Below, in pieces: positions 43,780 through 53,784 of a DNA stretch of 64,000 bases. The position numbers were made by a program, and so were the translations under genes. The stretch's first letter is position 1. Each line of letters opens with the position of its first letter. The notes beneath the pieces were generated by a model that was given only the letters and a program-made list of their open reading frames with translations, was not told where the DNA came from and did not search any database. The stretch is from Lawsonibacter sp. (GTDB taxonomy: Bacteria > Bacillota > Clostridia > Oscillospirales > Oscillospiraceae), in assembly GCA_020025455.1 (NCBI GenBank), contig JAHHSC010000001.1, positions 1 through 64,000 on the forward strand, written 5' to 3'.

Positions 43780-44037
43780 TTCTTCACCTCCGTTTACTAG
43801 AAACACGCACAAAAAGGTGATTTGGTCAAAAAAATATCCGCCGCAGTTTCGCTGCGGCGGATATTTTTTGTATCACAGGCGGTTCCAACCTTTTTGACAC
43901 ACTGGAACACGTTTAAGTCTGCCCAAAAGGGTTCAAGCCATTTGGATTGAACGAGAAAACAACCCTAACGGCTTTTTCCCCGATTATCCTGCCAGCCGAG
44001 CCCTGCGCGCTGCCGGTTTATCGGCAGGTCAAACCGA
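43780..44037. other. AT-rich gap between the small ORF and the sulfatase gene
   Basis: Contains one terminator (43828-43870) and an 18-bp dyad near 44008-44025 (CTGCCG/CGGCAG) close to the sulfatase stop. Otherwise I see no gene, RNA or repeat. Confidence 0.5.
43828..43870. terminator. bidirectional hairpin terminator downstream of the sulfatase gene
   Basis: Eighteen-base arms AAAAAATATCCGCCGCAG and complement around TTTCG; A/T-runs flank both sides. It lies about 170 bases downstream of the sulfatase stop. Confidence 0.85.
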
Positions 44038-46170
44038 TCAGGGCATCTTCGACTCACTGCCGAAGGCCACATTATAGAAGTCGTTCTCCACGATCTTGGC
44101 CGTGCTGTCCAGCTTATAGCCGACCAGCTTTTTCATGGAGGAGACGTACTCCTCCTGCTCCTCCGGCGTCATCGTTACTCCGGGCGCAGGGGTGAAGGTC
44201 TGGGTGTATCGGTTATAGAAGCCCTTGTCCGACTTCCAACACCGGGAGGTAAAGATGACCATTCCCTCACTGTCAGAGAGAATATCGCGTCCGGCCAGCA
44301 TACGGGAGTCATACTCCAGGCCAAGCAGGTTGGATACGGTGGGCAGGATATCCACCTGCCCGCAGACCTTGTCGATTACAATGGGTTCCTCAATGCTGGG
44401 GGACCACATAAATAGCGTGTTCTTGTAGACATCGAAGTCAATCTGCTTTTCGTCCAGGTGTTCCATTGCCTTGGAGCTGCCAAACGTCTTTCCAGTCAGC
44501 TCCTCCAAAGTGGCAATATCGAAATACGGGATATGATCCGCAGTCGCCACGATCAGGGTCTTATCCAGCTGACCGGCCTGCTGTAGTTTATCGATCAAAG
44601 TCTCAAGGGCCTTGTCCACTTCCATCGCAGTACCGATATAGTTCTGGGTCACCTCACTATAGGGCAGCGCGCGGATGGTGTCCAGATAAGGCTTGACTGC
44701 CCAGTTGGCGGAATACGGCATATGACCGCTGATGGTCATGTAGTAGACATGGAAGGGCGTGGTGCTGTGGATATAGTCATCCACACTCTGCTCCACCACA
44801 TAGGAGTCCCGCTGAGGCCAGCAGGGCTTCCCCCCTCCTGTCATCTCCAGATCCAAGCCGGAACCGCCCTGATGCCAGTCATAGCCCAGGTTGGTGTGGG
44901 ACGCCAGACGGCCATACATATCGCCGTTTCCGTGGTAGCCCATCACGTTATAGCCCTGCCGCTTCAGCTGCTGTGCCAGAGAGAAGTACGCATTGGTACC
45001 CAGCTCGCCGGTACGCTTCATCGTAATGGGGAATCCGTTGTTGGGATAGAGGCCCAGCAAGGTCTGGCACTCGCCGTTGGAGGTGCTGGTAAAGTGCAGC
45101 GGGGTATAGAAGTTATTGAACACAAAGCCCTCGTGGGAGAGCTTATAGAGGGTAGGCGTCAGCTGGGGATCAATGGCGTAGCCAGAAAAGCCTTCCAGAC
45201 ACAGCATAATCACATTGTACCCCTCGAACATTCCGGTGTACTCGTTCTTGTTGGTGGGAGTCACGCTGTTGAAGAAGTTGGCCAGCCACTTGATATCCTT
45301 GTTGGAGGTGCTCTCAGCCAGAGCTTCCAGGTCAATGTCCATGATGTTGGGCGAGGTATCAACAGCAGGCCCCGCGGTCTGGTTCGAGCCGTTCCCGGAG
45401 TTGTCCTCACCGGAGTTTCCGCTCAGGTCCCCGATGTTGGAGAAATCATCGTCTGTAATGCCCTTGGCCGGTACAATCTGGTGCTTAACATCCAGTCTGA
45501 GCATATTGAGCATACCCAGCTGGTCCACCTGATCGTCAATGTTGGTATTCATATGGTAGAGCATTTTGGGGGTCAGATCGCCCTTCCACGGCAGATGGAT
45601 CACGCCCAAGCCCAGGACATGGAGCACCAGCGCAGCTGCCAGCGTCATGCCAGCAAGGCTCCGTTCATACGGTCTGAATCCCATATACCGCCTGCCGAAA
45701 ATCAACAACAGAATAAACGGCAGCAGGAAAACCAAAATCAGCGGGATATGGCTCACGACCGTAGAAATGATTACGTCACTATAGTCGGTGAGCTTATTTT
45801 CGGCTGCCGTCCCAAGCGAGCTAAAGGGATAGTAGGACTGCAAAATAATCTTGGCGATGACTTCCACGATATAGATCAGGGAAATCAGGAATGTCAGTAC
45901 CTTGCTCAGGACGCGGTTCACCCGTTCGCAAAATGGCAGCGTCAAGGCGGTCAGTACACAGCCGCCGGCCAGTCCAAACACAATGTAGACCGGCATATAA
46001 GCCAGGGGTGCGCCCATATAGATGTGCAGGACCAACTCCAGGTACACAAACAGCACCGGAAAAAACAGCAGTCTCGCAGCAATGCTGTCACCACTTCTCT
46101 TATAGGGGGTTCGTCTGCTGTGGTGGACACTTGGCGCTGTTCGTTTTCCTTGGTAAGAAGCAGATGGCAT
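44038..46170 (-). CDS. LtaS-like membrane sulfatase / phosphoglycerol transferase
   Basis: 710 residues: basic N-terminus, about five membrane helices (residues 30-200), an acidic Asn/Ser/Gly-rich linker (about 245-275) and an outward-facing sulfatase-fold domain. The metal region around STSNGECQTLLGLYP would hold the nucleophilic Thr; MGYHGNGDMYGR, ISGHMPY and TADHIPYF are typical of LtaS/OpgB-type enzymes, which transfer phosphoglycerol to glycolipids or glycans. Specific product (lipoteichoic acid versus other) is not decidable. The ATG has GGAGGAAATAAA upstream. Confidence 0.88.
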   Translation of the reverse strand: MPSASYQGKRTAPSVHHSRRTPYKRSGDSIAARLLFFPVLFVYLELVLHIYMGAPLAYMPVYIVFGLAGGCVLTALTLPFCERVNRVLSKVLTFLISLIYIVEVIAKIILQSYYPFSSLGTAAENKLTDYSDVIISTVVSHIPLILVFLLPFILLLIFGRRYMGFRPYERSLAGMTLAAALVLHVLGLGVIHLPWKGDLTPKMLYHMNTNIDDQVDQLGMLNMLRLDVKHQIVPAKGITDDDFSNIGDLSGNSGEDNSGNGSNQTAGPAVDTSPNIMDIDLEALAESTSNKDIKWLANFFNSVTPTNKNEYTGMFEGYNVIMLCLEGFSGYAIDPQLTPTLYKLSHEGFVFNNFYTPLHFTSTSNGECQTLLGLYPNNGFPITMKRTGELGTNAYFSLAQQLKRQGYNVMGYHGNGDMYGRLASHTNLGYDWHQGGSGLDLEMTGGGKPCWPQRDSYVVEQSVDDYIHSTTPFHVYYMTISGHMPYSANWAVKPYLDTIRALPYSEVTQNYIGTAMEVDKALETLIDKLQQAGQLDKTLIVATADHIPYFDIATLEELTGKTFGSSKAMEHLDEKQIDFDVYKNTLFMWSPSIEEPIVIDKVCGQVDILPTVSNLLGLEYDSRMLAGRDILSDSEGMVIFTSRCWKSDKGFYNRYTQTFTPAPGVTMTPEEQEEYVSSMKKLVGYKLDSTAKIVENDFYNVAFGSESKMP

Positions 46171-46227
46171 TTTATTTCCTCCAAATCAATTCATACGTTG
46201 TCTGCGAATTTGCTTTGACGCCCGGGA

Positions 46228-49200
46228 TTATCCCAACATGGAAAACAGGTCCAGCTGGCTGGTTTCCGGCAGGTCCCCAAAGGCCCCCGCCTCCTTCAGC
46301 AGCTCAATATGAGTTTTGGACGCCTTCGGGCAGGCAGCGGACACTTCCTCAATGGAGATAAACTGCTTGCCCTTGCTGCACTCTGCCAACGAGATGGCCG
46401 CCGTCTCGCCCAGGCCGGCTACTGACACAAAGGGAGGCCGCAGGGCGTTGTGCTCCTCATCCACGACAAAGCGTGTGGCTTCCGACTGATAGATGTCTAG
46501 TCGGTCGAAGGTGAAGCCGCGCAGATAGAACTCGTAGCACACCTCCAGCGTAGTGAGCATATCCTGCTCCACTGCCGTGGCATCCTTCTCCTTGGCCTGG
46601 ATCTGACGCATCTTCTGCTGGCACACCTCCATGCCGCGGCACATGAATGCCTCGTCGAACGCCTTCGCGCGGATTGAGAAGTATGCAGCGTAGAACGCCA
46701 GCGGCCGGTGGACCTTGAACCAGGCAATGCGGAATGCCATCATGACATAGGCCACGGCGTGGGCCTTTGGAAACAGATAGGCGATCTTCTTACACGAGCC
46801 GATGTACCAGTCTGGCACGCCGTGTTCCCGCATCTCCTCCTCTGCGCCCTCCGGCAGCCCTCGGCCCTTTCGGACGGCCTCCATGATTTTGAAGGAACGC
46901 TTGGGTGCCATGCCCTTGGAGATCAAAAACAGCATGATATCGTCGCGGCAGCCGATGGCCTCACTGACCTTGGCGGTGCCCGACGTGATCAGGTCTTTGG
47001 CATTGCCAAGCCACACATCCGTACCGTGGGAGAATCCAGACAGGCGGATCAGGGTGTCGAACCGATCCGGCTTTGTGTCCTCCAGCATACCACGGACAAA
47101 GGTCGTGCCAAACTCCGGGATAGCGGTGCCGCCGGTGGGGCCCAAAATCTTATCGTTCTCATAGCCCAGCACCTTGGAGGACTGGAAGATGGACATGGTA
47201 TCCGGGTCGTCCAGAGGAATATCGGTTCGGGCATTGATGCCGGTCAGGTCCTCCAGCATACGGATCATGGTTGGATCATCGTGGCCCAGCATGTCCAGCT
47301 TCAGCAGATTTGACTCCATGGAGTGGTATTCAAAGTGGGTGGTGACGATATCACTGGTGGGATCATCGGCGGGGTGCTGCACCGGGCAGAAATCATAGAT
47401 CTCCTTGTCCTGGGGAATTACCACCATGCCGCCGGGGTGCTGACCGGTGGTGCGCTTTACGCCGGTACATCCAATCGCCAGCCGCGTCTCCTCTGCCTTG
47501 GAAACGGTCTTGCCATGCTCCTCCAGATACTTCTTCACATAGCCGTAGGCGGTTTTCTCCGCCACCGTTCCAATGGTACCGGCGCGGAACACATGGGTCT
47601 GACCGAACAGCTCAAAGGTGTAGCGATGGGCGTTGGCTTGGTACTCGCCGGAGAAGTTCAAGTCGATATCGGGGACCTTATCGCCGCCGAAGCCCAGAAA
47701 GGTCTCAAAGGGGATGTTGAAGCCATCCTTCACATAGGGGGTCCCGCAGACCGGGCAGACTGCATCGGGCATATCCGCGCCGCAGCCATAACCGTGGGCC
47801 GGGCCGTACTCAAAATCAGAGTGCTTGCACTTGGGGCAGCGGTAGTGGGCGGGCAGCGAGTTGACCTCCGTGATGCCCGACATGAACGCCACCAGAGACG
47901 AGCCAACCGATCCTCGTGAGCCAACCAGGTACCCATGCTCCAGAGAGTTCTGCACCAGCTTCTGAGCGGACATATAAATCACATCGTACTTACAGCGGAT
48001 AATGTCGCCCAGCTCGGCCTCAATGCGGTCAACGACAATCTCAGGCGGGTTTTCGCCGTAAAGCTCATGTGCTTTCCCCCACACCAGCCGCTTCAATTCT
48101 CCGTCAGAATCCTCCAGCTTAGGGGCAAACAGGCCCTGCGGCAGCGGCTTGATGGGGTCACACCAGTTGGCGATCATGTTTGTGTTTGTCACGACCACCT
48201 CTCTGGCCTTATCCTCCCCCAAATAGGCAAATTCTTCCAACATCTCGTCGGTCGTTTTGAAGTAGATGGGCAGCGGTGCGTCGGCATCGCTGAAGCCCTT
48301 GGAGGACAGAAGGATGTGGCGGTAGATCTCATCCTTGGGGTCCAGAAAATGGACGTCACCGGTGGCACAGACGGGCTTGCCCATCTCCTCACCCAGACGT
48401 ACGATAGTTCGGTTAAAGTCCCGCAGTTCCTCCTCCGACTTGACCTTTCCCTCCCGCAGCATGAACATATTGTTGCAGATGGGCTGGATTTCCAGAAAGT
48501 CGTACCACGAGGCGATGCGTTTCAGCTCCCCCCATTCCTTATCCTCCACCACAGCCCGGAAAAGCTCACCGGCCTCACAGGCAGAGCCAATAATCAGCCC
48601 CTCACGATTTTCGTTAATAAGGGACTTTGGCATGATGGGCTTGCGCTTAAAGTGCTCCAGATGAGAAAGGGAAATCAGCTTATACAGATTACGCAGGCCA
48701 GTTTGGTTCTTGGCCAGCACAATCAGGTGCTTAGGCTGACGACGGCTGCGGTCCGCTCCGTTTTTCTTGCGCAGCTCCGGCATGGCGCGGTTGATCTCGT
48801 TCAGATTGTGCAGACCCATAGCCTCCAGCTTCCGCCAAAAATGGGGCAGCATATAGGCCACGGTACCTGCGTCCGCATCTGCGCGGTGGTGATGGAACTC
48901 GGGCAGATGCAGGTACTCTGCCACCACGTCCAGCTTGAACTTTTTCAGCTCAGGCAGCAGATTCTGTGCCAAAATAAGGCTGTCGATGGAGGGGTTTGGG
49001 AACGGGATTCCAAACTTTTGACAGCCATTGCGGAGAAATCCCATATCAAATTCCGCATTGTGGGCAGCCAGTGGGCGATCCCCCGCGTAGTTCAGGAACA
49101 TCTGCAGGGCCTCCTTCTGGGAGGGCGCCCCCTTAAGCATTTCGTCGGTAATACTGGTCAGCGCCGTGGTCTGGGGGTCCAGAATGCGCTCCGGGTCTAC

Positions 49201-50403
49201 AAAGGTGTCAAATTCACTGATAATCTCGCCGTTTTTCAAAATGACAGCACCGATCTCAATGATCTTATCCCGCCGCTTGTCAAGGCCGGTGGTCTCCAGA
49301 TCCACACAGACGATCTCATCGTGGAACCCTGCATCCACTTCCCCGTGAATTGCCACGCGGTCGTCGGTATCGTTGATATAGTAGGCCTCTACACCATAGA
49401 GCGGTTTGATCTTCTTGGCAGAGTGCCAGGCGTCCGGGAATGACTGTGCCACACCATGGTCGGTAATGGCAATGGCGGGGTGGCCCCAAGCCTCTGCCCG
49501 TTTGACCACATTGACCTCCGGCCCCATCTTCGGAGACACCGAAGTCAGAGCGTCCATGGTGGACATATTGGTATGCAGGTGGAGCTCCACTCGCTTCTCC
49601 TTGGCGGTATCCTGCCTCATGGCCTTTTCAGACTTCACCACCGACACGGGTTCCAGAATCATATCCCCGTAGTACCGGTCCATATTCAGGCGTCCCTGTA
49701 CCTTCACATGCATACCGGACTTAATTCCGTCCACCAGGGGCTTGCCTTCTTCTCCGGGAAAAAACTTATTGACCCGGATGGAGCCGGTATAGTCGGTCAC
49801 ATCAAAGGACACAACCCATGCACCGCGCTTTTTCAGCTCCTTGTTGTCAACCAGGAACACATCGCCCTCCACCACAACGGAGCCCATATCCAGTTCCAGA
49901 TCACCGATCGGCATGGGGGGCTTTGTGACGGCACGGCCAAAGATAACCTTGCTGTTGTTCCCTTTGCCGCCTGCGGCCGACTTCACCGCAGGGCGGGTCA
50001 CGCACTTCATAGCCGCTTTACGAATGGCTTCGCTGCGGGCAAATGCGTCGTCTACAGGGACGTGATCCGTCTGTTTTGCAGCGGGTTCCGCCTTTTTCGC
50101 CGAAGCAGGCTGATCCTCCGCCGGAATTGGCTCCGCTTTGACGGGTGCGGTCTGGACTGCACATTCAGGCCGGGCCGTCTCGATCTTGACGGACTTCATG
50201 TTATAAGCGCGGCAGACCGCTTCCTCTGCCTCTCGAACCAGGTTGGGGCCTGCTCCAGCGGCACCTTCCACCACTATTTCGGCGGTACGGGCATGCGAGT
50301 CAATGGCAGCAGACAAAATGAGCCAGCCCTCCACCGCTCTGGACAACTCGGTCCAGCGGCGCAGGGCAGCAAAAAGATTCAAAAAGGGTATCTTCTGGGA
50401 CAT
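46228..50403 (-). CDS. polC: DNA polymerase III PolC
   Basis: Gram-positive replicative polymerase, 1391 residues. An N-terminal PolC domain and an OB fold (about 150-265) precede a PHP domain (VELHLHTNMSTMDALTSV), interrupted by a DEDDh 3'-5' exonuclease (CVDLETTGLD, HNAEFDMGF), then a zinc-binding insert (CPKCKHSDFEYGPAHGYGC, CPVCG) and the polymerase core with the catalytic PDIDLNFSGEY. A Pro/Ala/Lys-rich linker occupies about residues 85-120. Its neighbour upstream is ispG. The ATG has AAGGAG 11 bases before it. Confidence 0.98.
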   Translation of the reverse strand: MSQKIPFLNLFAALRRWTELSRAVEGWLILSAAIDSHARTAEIVVEGAAGAGPNLVREAEEAVCRAYNMKSVKIETARPECAVQTAPVKAEPIPAEDQPASAKKAEPAAKQTDHVPVDDAFARSEAIRKAAMKCVTRPAVKSAAGGKGNNSKVIFGRAVTKPPMPIGDLELDMGSVVVEGDVFLVDNKELKKRGAWVVSFDVTDYTGSIRVNKFFPGEEGKPLVDGIKSGMHVKVQGRLNMDRYYGDMILEPVSVVKSEKAMRQDTAKEKRVELHLHTNMSTMDALTSVSPKMGPEVNVVKRAEAWGHPAIAITDHGVAQSFPDAWHSAKKIKPLYGVEAYYINDTDDRVAIHGEVDAGFHDEIVCVDLETTGLDKRRDKIIEIGAVILKNGEIISEFDTFVDPERILDPQTTALTSITDEMLKGAPSQKEALQMFLNYAGDRPLAAHNAEFDMGFLRNGCQKFGIPFPNPSIDSLILAQNLLPELKKFKLDVVAEYLHLPEFHHHRADADAGTVAYMLPHFWRKLEAMGLHNLNEINRAMPELRKKNGADRSRRQPKHLIVLAKNQTGLRNLYKLISLSHLEHFKRKPIMPKSLINENREGLIIGSACEAGELFRAVVEDKEWGELKRIASWYDFLEIQPICNNMFMLREGKVKSEEELRDFNRTIVRLGEEMGKPVCATGDVHFLDPKDEIYRHILLSSKGFSDADAPLPIYFKTTDEMLEEFAYLGEDKAREVVVTNTNMIANWCDPIKPLPQGLFAPKLEDSDGELKRLVWGKAHELYGENPPEIVVDRIEAELGDIIRCKYDVIYMSAQKLVQNSLEHGYLVGSRGSVGSSLVAFMSGITEVNSLPAHYRCPKCKHSDFEYGPAHGYGCGADMPDAVCPVCGTPYVKDGFNIPFETFLGFGGDKVPDIDLNFSGEYQANAHRYTFELFGQTHVFRAGTIGTVAEKTAYGYVKKYLEEHGKTVSKAEETRLAIGCTGVKRTTGQHPGGMVVIPQDKEIYDFCPVQHPADDPTSDIVTTHFEYHSMESNLLKLDMLGHDDPTMIRMLEDLTGINARTDIPLDDPDTMSIFQSSKVLGYENDKILGPTGGTAIPEFGTTFVRGMLEDTKPDRFDTLIRLSGFSHGTDVWLGNAKDLITSGTAKVSEAIGCRDDIMLFLISKGMAPKRSFKIMEAVRKGRGLPEGAEEEMREHGVPDWYIGSCKKIAYLFPKAHAVAYVMMAFRIAWFKVHRPLAFYAAYFSIRAKAFDEAFMCRGMEVCQQKMRQIQAKEKDATAVEQDMLTTLEVCYEFYLRGFTFDRLDIYQSEATRFVVDEEHNALRPPFVSVAGLGETAAISLAECSKGKQFISIEEVSAACPKASKTHIELLKEAGAFGDLPETSQLDLFSMLG

Positions 50404-50433
50404 GATCTCTATAACTCCTTGATCTGGGTTCTG

Positions 50434-51471
50434 TTACAGGCTCTCGATCAGCGCAAACAGCTCGTCCACCAGCTGATCTTGAGGCACTTTTTTCACGATC
50501 TGGCCCTTCTTAAAGAGGAGACCCTCCCCCACTCCGCCTGCGATACCGCAGTCGGCGGCAGATGCCTCGCCGGGGCCGTTCACCACGCAGCCCATAACCG
50601 CAACCGTGATGGGCTTATCCACAGTTTTCAGACGTTCCTCCACCTCAGACGCCAGAGAAATCAGGTCGATGCGAGTGCGGCCACAGGTGGGGCAGGATAC
50701 CAGCTCGGCGCCCTCATGGCGGATACCGGCCGCCTTCAGGATATCCCTGGCGGCGTAAACCTCCTCCACAGGATCGTCGGACAGGGATACCCGCATGGTG
50801 TCGCCGATTCCCAATGCAAGCAGGCCGCCGATTCCAACGGCAGACTTCAAAGTTCCCATACGCTTGGTACCGGCTTCCGTGACACCAATATGTAAGGGGT
50901 AATCACTTGCCTGTCTCATCAACTGATAGGCCTTCATGGTCACAGGCACATTGGAGGACTTCAGCGAAACACAAATATCGTCGAAGTCGAATTGGTTGAG
51001 CAGCCGGATGTGCTCAAATGCGGACTCCACCATGGCCTCCGGGCAGATGCGGCCGTATTTCGCCAGAACCGACTTCTGCATGGAGCCGCCGTTGACGCCA
51101 ATGCGGATTGGTATATTGCGGAGCCGACAGGCATCGGCCACAGCCTTCACGCGGGACTCATCCCCGATATTTCCGGGGTTGATGCGGACCTTATCCGCAC
51201 CTGCGGCGATGGCCTCCAGGGCCAGTTTGTAGTCAAAGTGGATGTCCACTACCACAGGCAGAGGACTGTTCTCCTTGATTTTTGCCACAGCGTGAGCGGC
51301 CGCCATATCAGGCACGGCCACCCGGACGATCTGGCAGCCAGCAGCAGCCAGCGCGCGGATCTGCGCCAGCGTGGACTCCACATCATCCGTACGGGTATTC
51401 GTCATGGACTGAATGGACACAGGAGCCCCGCCGCCAACTAAAACACCGCCTACGTTGATTTGCTTTGTCAT
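50434..51471 (-). CDS. ispG: HMBPP synthase (IspG)
   Basis: Converts MEcPP to HMBPP, the sixth MEP step; a [4Fe-4S] enzyme. 345 residues with PVSIQSMTNTRTDD, VRINPGNIGDE and the iron-sulfur ligands SCPTCGR plus GCVVNGPGEA. It lies between rseP and polC, a clostridial order. Confidence 0.96.
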   Translation of the reverse strand: MTKQINVGGVLVGGGAPVSIQSMTNTRTDDVESTLAQIRALAAAGCQIVRVAVPDMAAAHAVAKIKENSPLPVVVDIHFDYKLALEAIAAGADKVRINPGNIGDESRVKAVADACRLRNIPIRIGVNGGSMQKSVLAKYGRICPEAMVESAFEHIRLLNQFDFDDICVSLKSSNVPVTMKAYQLMRQASDYPLHIGVTEAGTKRMGTLKSAVGIGGLLALGIGDTMRVSLSDDPVEEVYAARDILKAAGIRHEGAELVSCPTCGRTRIDLISLASEVEERLKTVDKPITVAVMGCVVNGPGEASAADCGIAGGVGEGLLFKKGQIVKKVPQDQLVDELFALIESL

Positions 51472-51508
51472 GTGTAAGACTCCCTTTCTTGTGCATACAG
51501 GCTTTCCA

Positions 51509-52585
51509 TCAATGGTTGAACATCTTGCTCACGTCGCTGAGGGTGACCACCAGCATCAGCGCCATAAGCGCGGCCAAGCCAATCATGTGGACCAAGCCCT
51601 CATGCTCCGGCTTGATTTTTTTGCGGAAGAGCGCATACAAAATGCCGTTAAGCACCAGAAAAAAGATGCGTCCGCCATCCAGCGCAGGCAGCGGCAACAG
51701 GTTCATCACCGCAAGGTTAACGGCAATCAAAGCCGCCAAAATGCCAAGGTTATAGACTGCTGCCTGGGTCGTGGGCGAGATTTCCTCATTGCTGCCCACC
51801 TTGGTCATGGTGTCAATGATACCCAGCGGGCCGGTCATATCGCGCAGTCCCATAGCACCTGAGAGCAGATCACCAAGCCCGATCCAGACCGCGCGGACAT
51901 CATCCATGGCGGTGTACCAGGCATACTGGACCCGGATCAGCGGCGTGGCGGGCACGACCGTCTGGCCAATGACGATCCCCCGGCGATACGTCATCTCGCC
52001 GTTTTGGTTAAGGCCGCTCTCCCGCAGGGGCATATGGACATCGGGCAGCTTGATTTTCTGTCCGTTCCGCTCAACAACCCAGTCAACGTCATCTCCGGCG
52101 CGGTCAAGGAACATCATCAGGTTCCCCATATTGTAGATGCGGTGACCGTCCACGGAGATGATCCGATCACCGGGTTCCAGGCCGCACTGCTCCAAACCAT
52201 AGCCTGGGGTGATTTCGCCCAACACCGGCTGATAGAATCCGGGAGCACCGCTGTAGAGCACCAAAATAATGAGCAGACCGGTCAAAAAATTCATGGCAGC
52301 ACCGGCGCACAGGATAATAAACTTCTTCCAGCCAGCCGCACGTCCAAAGGACCTGGGGTCTGCGGAGTCATCGTCCTCTCCTTCCATAGCACAGTAACCA
52401 CCAATAGGAAAGGCACGAACACTGTAAAGTGTTTCTCCTTTCTTTCTATTGAAAAGAGAAGGCCCCATTCCAATCGAAAACTCGTTCACCTTTACGCCGA
52501 GAAGTTTTGCACTGAGAAAGTGCCCCAGTTCATGCGTCGCAATCAGAAAACCAAATATAAGGATAGCAATCAGGATATAGAGCAT
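51509..52585 (-). CDS. rseP: site-2 protease RseP (RasP)
   Basis: 358-residue intramembrane zinc protease. HELGH (18-22) lies in the first membrane helix; a PDZ domain (about 125-200) precedes the LDGGRIFFLV motif with the third zinc ligand. It cleaves membrane-bound regulators such as anti-sigma factors and signal-peptide remnants. Situated between dxr and ispG as in many Firmicutes. Confidence 0.95.
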   Translation of the reverse strand: MLYILIAILIFGFLIATHELGHFLSAKLLGVKVNEFSIGMGPSLFNRKKGETLYSVRAFPIGGYCAMEGEDDDSADPRSFGRAAGWKKFIILCAGAAMNFLTGLLIILVLYSGAPGFYQPVLGEITPGYGLEQCGLEPGDRIISVDGHRIYNMGNLMMFLDRAGDDVDWVVERNGQKIKLPDVHMPLRESGLNQNGEMTYRRGIVIGQTVVPATPLIRVQYAWYTAMDDVRAVWIGLGDLLSGAMGLRDMTGPLGIIDTMTKVGSNEEISPTTQAAVYNLGILAALIAVNLAVMNLLPLPALDGGRIFFLVLNGILYALFRKKIKPEHEGLVHMIGLAALMALMLVVTLSDVSKMFNH

Positions 52586-52609
52586 ATGACCTCCAAAAAA
52601 GACGTAACG

Positions 52610-53746
52610 TTACAAAGCCGCTTCCCTGGCCGCCTGGTCGGCTGCCAACACATCCTCCAGAGTGGGGGTCTGTACAACAGGGACAGCCGCCATGGCCTTC
52701 TCCACCCGATCCGCAATCTCCAAAAACCGAATTTTACCGGCCAAAAACTGGGCCACAGCCGCCTCGTTTGCGCCGTTTAAAATGGCACCGGCTGTGCCGC
52801 CGGTTTTGGCGGCTTCCAGAGCCAGAGCCAAACACTTAAAGGTGTCCAGGTCAGGCGTGCCGAAGGTAAGCGGCCCGCAGTTCCACAGATCCAGCGGATT
52901 GGAAGGACCGGGCACACGCTTCGGCCAAGTCAGTGCATACTGAATCGGCAGGCGCATGTCCGGGGCACCAAGCTGGGCAATCATGGCATTATCACAGTAT
53001 TCCACAAGGGAGTGAATAATACTCTCCCGGTGAACTACAATGGAAACTTTTTCAGGCGGCATATCATAGAGGTGCATCGCCTCAATGACCTCCAGGCCCT
53101 TGTTCATTAAGGTAGCGGAGTCGATGGTGATTTTAGCACCCATAGACCAGTTTGGATGCCGTAAAGCATCTTCCCTTGTCATGTTTTCCAATTCCTTGCG
53201 TGTCTTGCCATAGAAGGGGCCGCCGGAACAGGTCAGAATCAGGCGTTTTACCTCGCCCCGGTCCTTGTTGCCCTCCAGAGACTGGAACAGGGCGGAGTGC
53301 TCGGAGTCAACCGGCAGGATGACGGCCTTCTCACGCTTAGCCGCAGCCATAACCAGCTCACCGGCACAGACCAGAGTCTCCTTGTTGGCAAGACAAATGC
53401 GCTTGCCCGCCTTGATGGCGGCCAGAGTGGGGCGCAGACCAACCATACCGACGACGGCCGTAATGACGGTATCTGCGCTGGGAATGACCGCCGCCTCAAG
53501 AAGGCCCTCCATACCCGACAACACGTTCACATCGGTATCGGCCAACCGGACTTTCAAATCAGCGGCCGCTTTCTCGTCCGTCATAACCACCAATTCGGGA
53601 TGGAACTGGCGGGCCTGCTTCTCCATCAGCTCCACACTGGAGTGGGCCGTCAGTGCGGCCACTTCCATTGCGCAGTGCTCAATCACATCCAGAGACTGGC
53701 GGCCAATGGAGCCGGTAGAACCTAAAATCGTAATTCGTTTGCTCAT
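52610..53746 (-). CDS. dxr: 1-deoxy-D-xylulose 5-phosphate reductoisomerase
   Basis: Second MEP step, DXP to MEP with NADPH. 378 residues with the NADPH loop ITILGSTGSIGRQSLDVI, the metal and substrate motifs PVDSEHSALFQSL and the flexible-loop region WSMGAKITIDSATLMNKGLE. Part of pyrH-frr-uppS-cdsA-dxr-rseP-ispG-polC. Confidence 0.97.
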   Translation of the reverse strand: MSKRITILGSTGSIGRQSLDVIEHCAMEVAALTAHSSVELMEKQARQFHPELVVMTDEKAAADLKVRLADTDVNVLSGMEGLLEAAVIPSADTVITAVVGMVGLRPTLAAIKAGKRICLANKETLVCAGELVMAAAKREKAVILPVDSEHSALFQSLEGNKDRGEVKRLILTCSGGPFYGKTRKELENMTREDALRHPNWSMGAKITIDSATLMNKGLEVIEAMHLYDMPPEKVSIVVHRESIIHSLVEYCDNAMIAQLGAPDMRLPIQYALTWPKRVPGPSNPLDLWNCGPLTFGTPDLDTFKCLALALEAAKTGGTAGAILNGANEAAVAQFLAGKIRFLEIADRVEKAMAAVPVVQTPTLEDVLAADQAAREAAL

Positions 53747-53784
53747 AATAACACCTTATCTCAGATTCGAGGAAGTTATGTACC

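Noticed and set aside
43661..43897. 78-codon plus-strand frame in the AT-rich gap
   Set aside because: No ribosome site, runs through the bidirectional terminator; the opposite-strand ORF has the better start.
44722..46218. 498-codon plus-strand frame opposite the sulfatase gene
   Set aside because: Antisense shadow; the minus-strand protein has clear domains.
47935..49443. 502-codon plus-strand frame opposite polC
   Set aside because: Antisense shadow of the polymerase gene.
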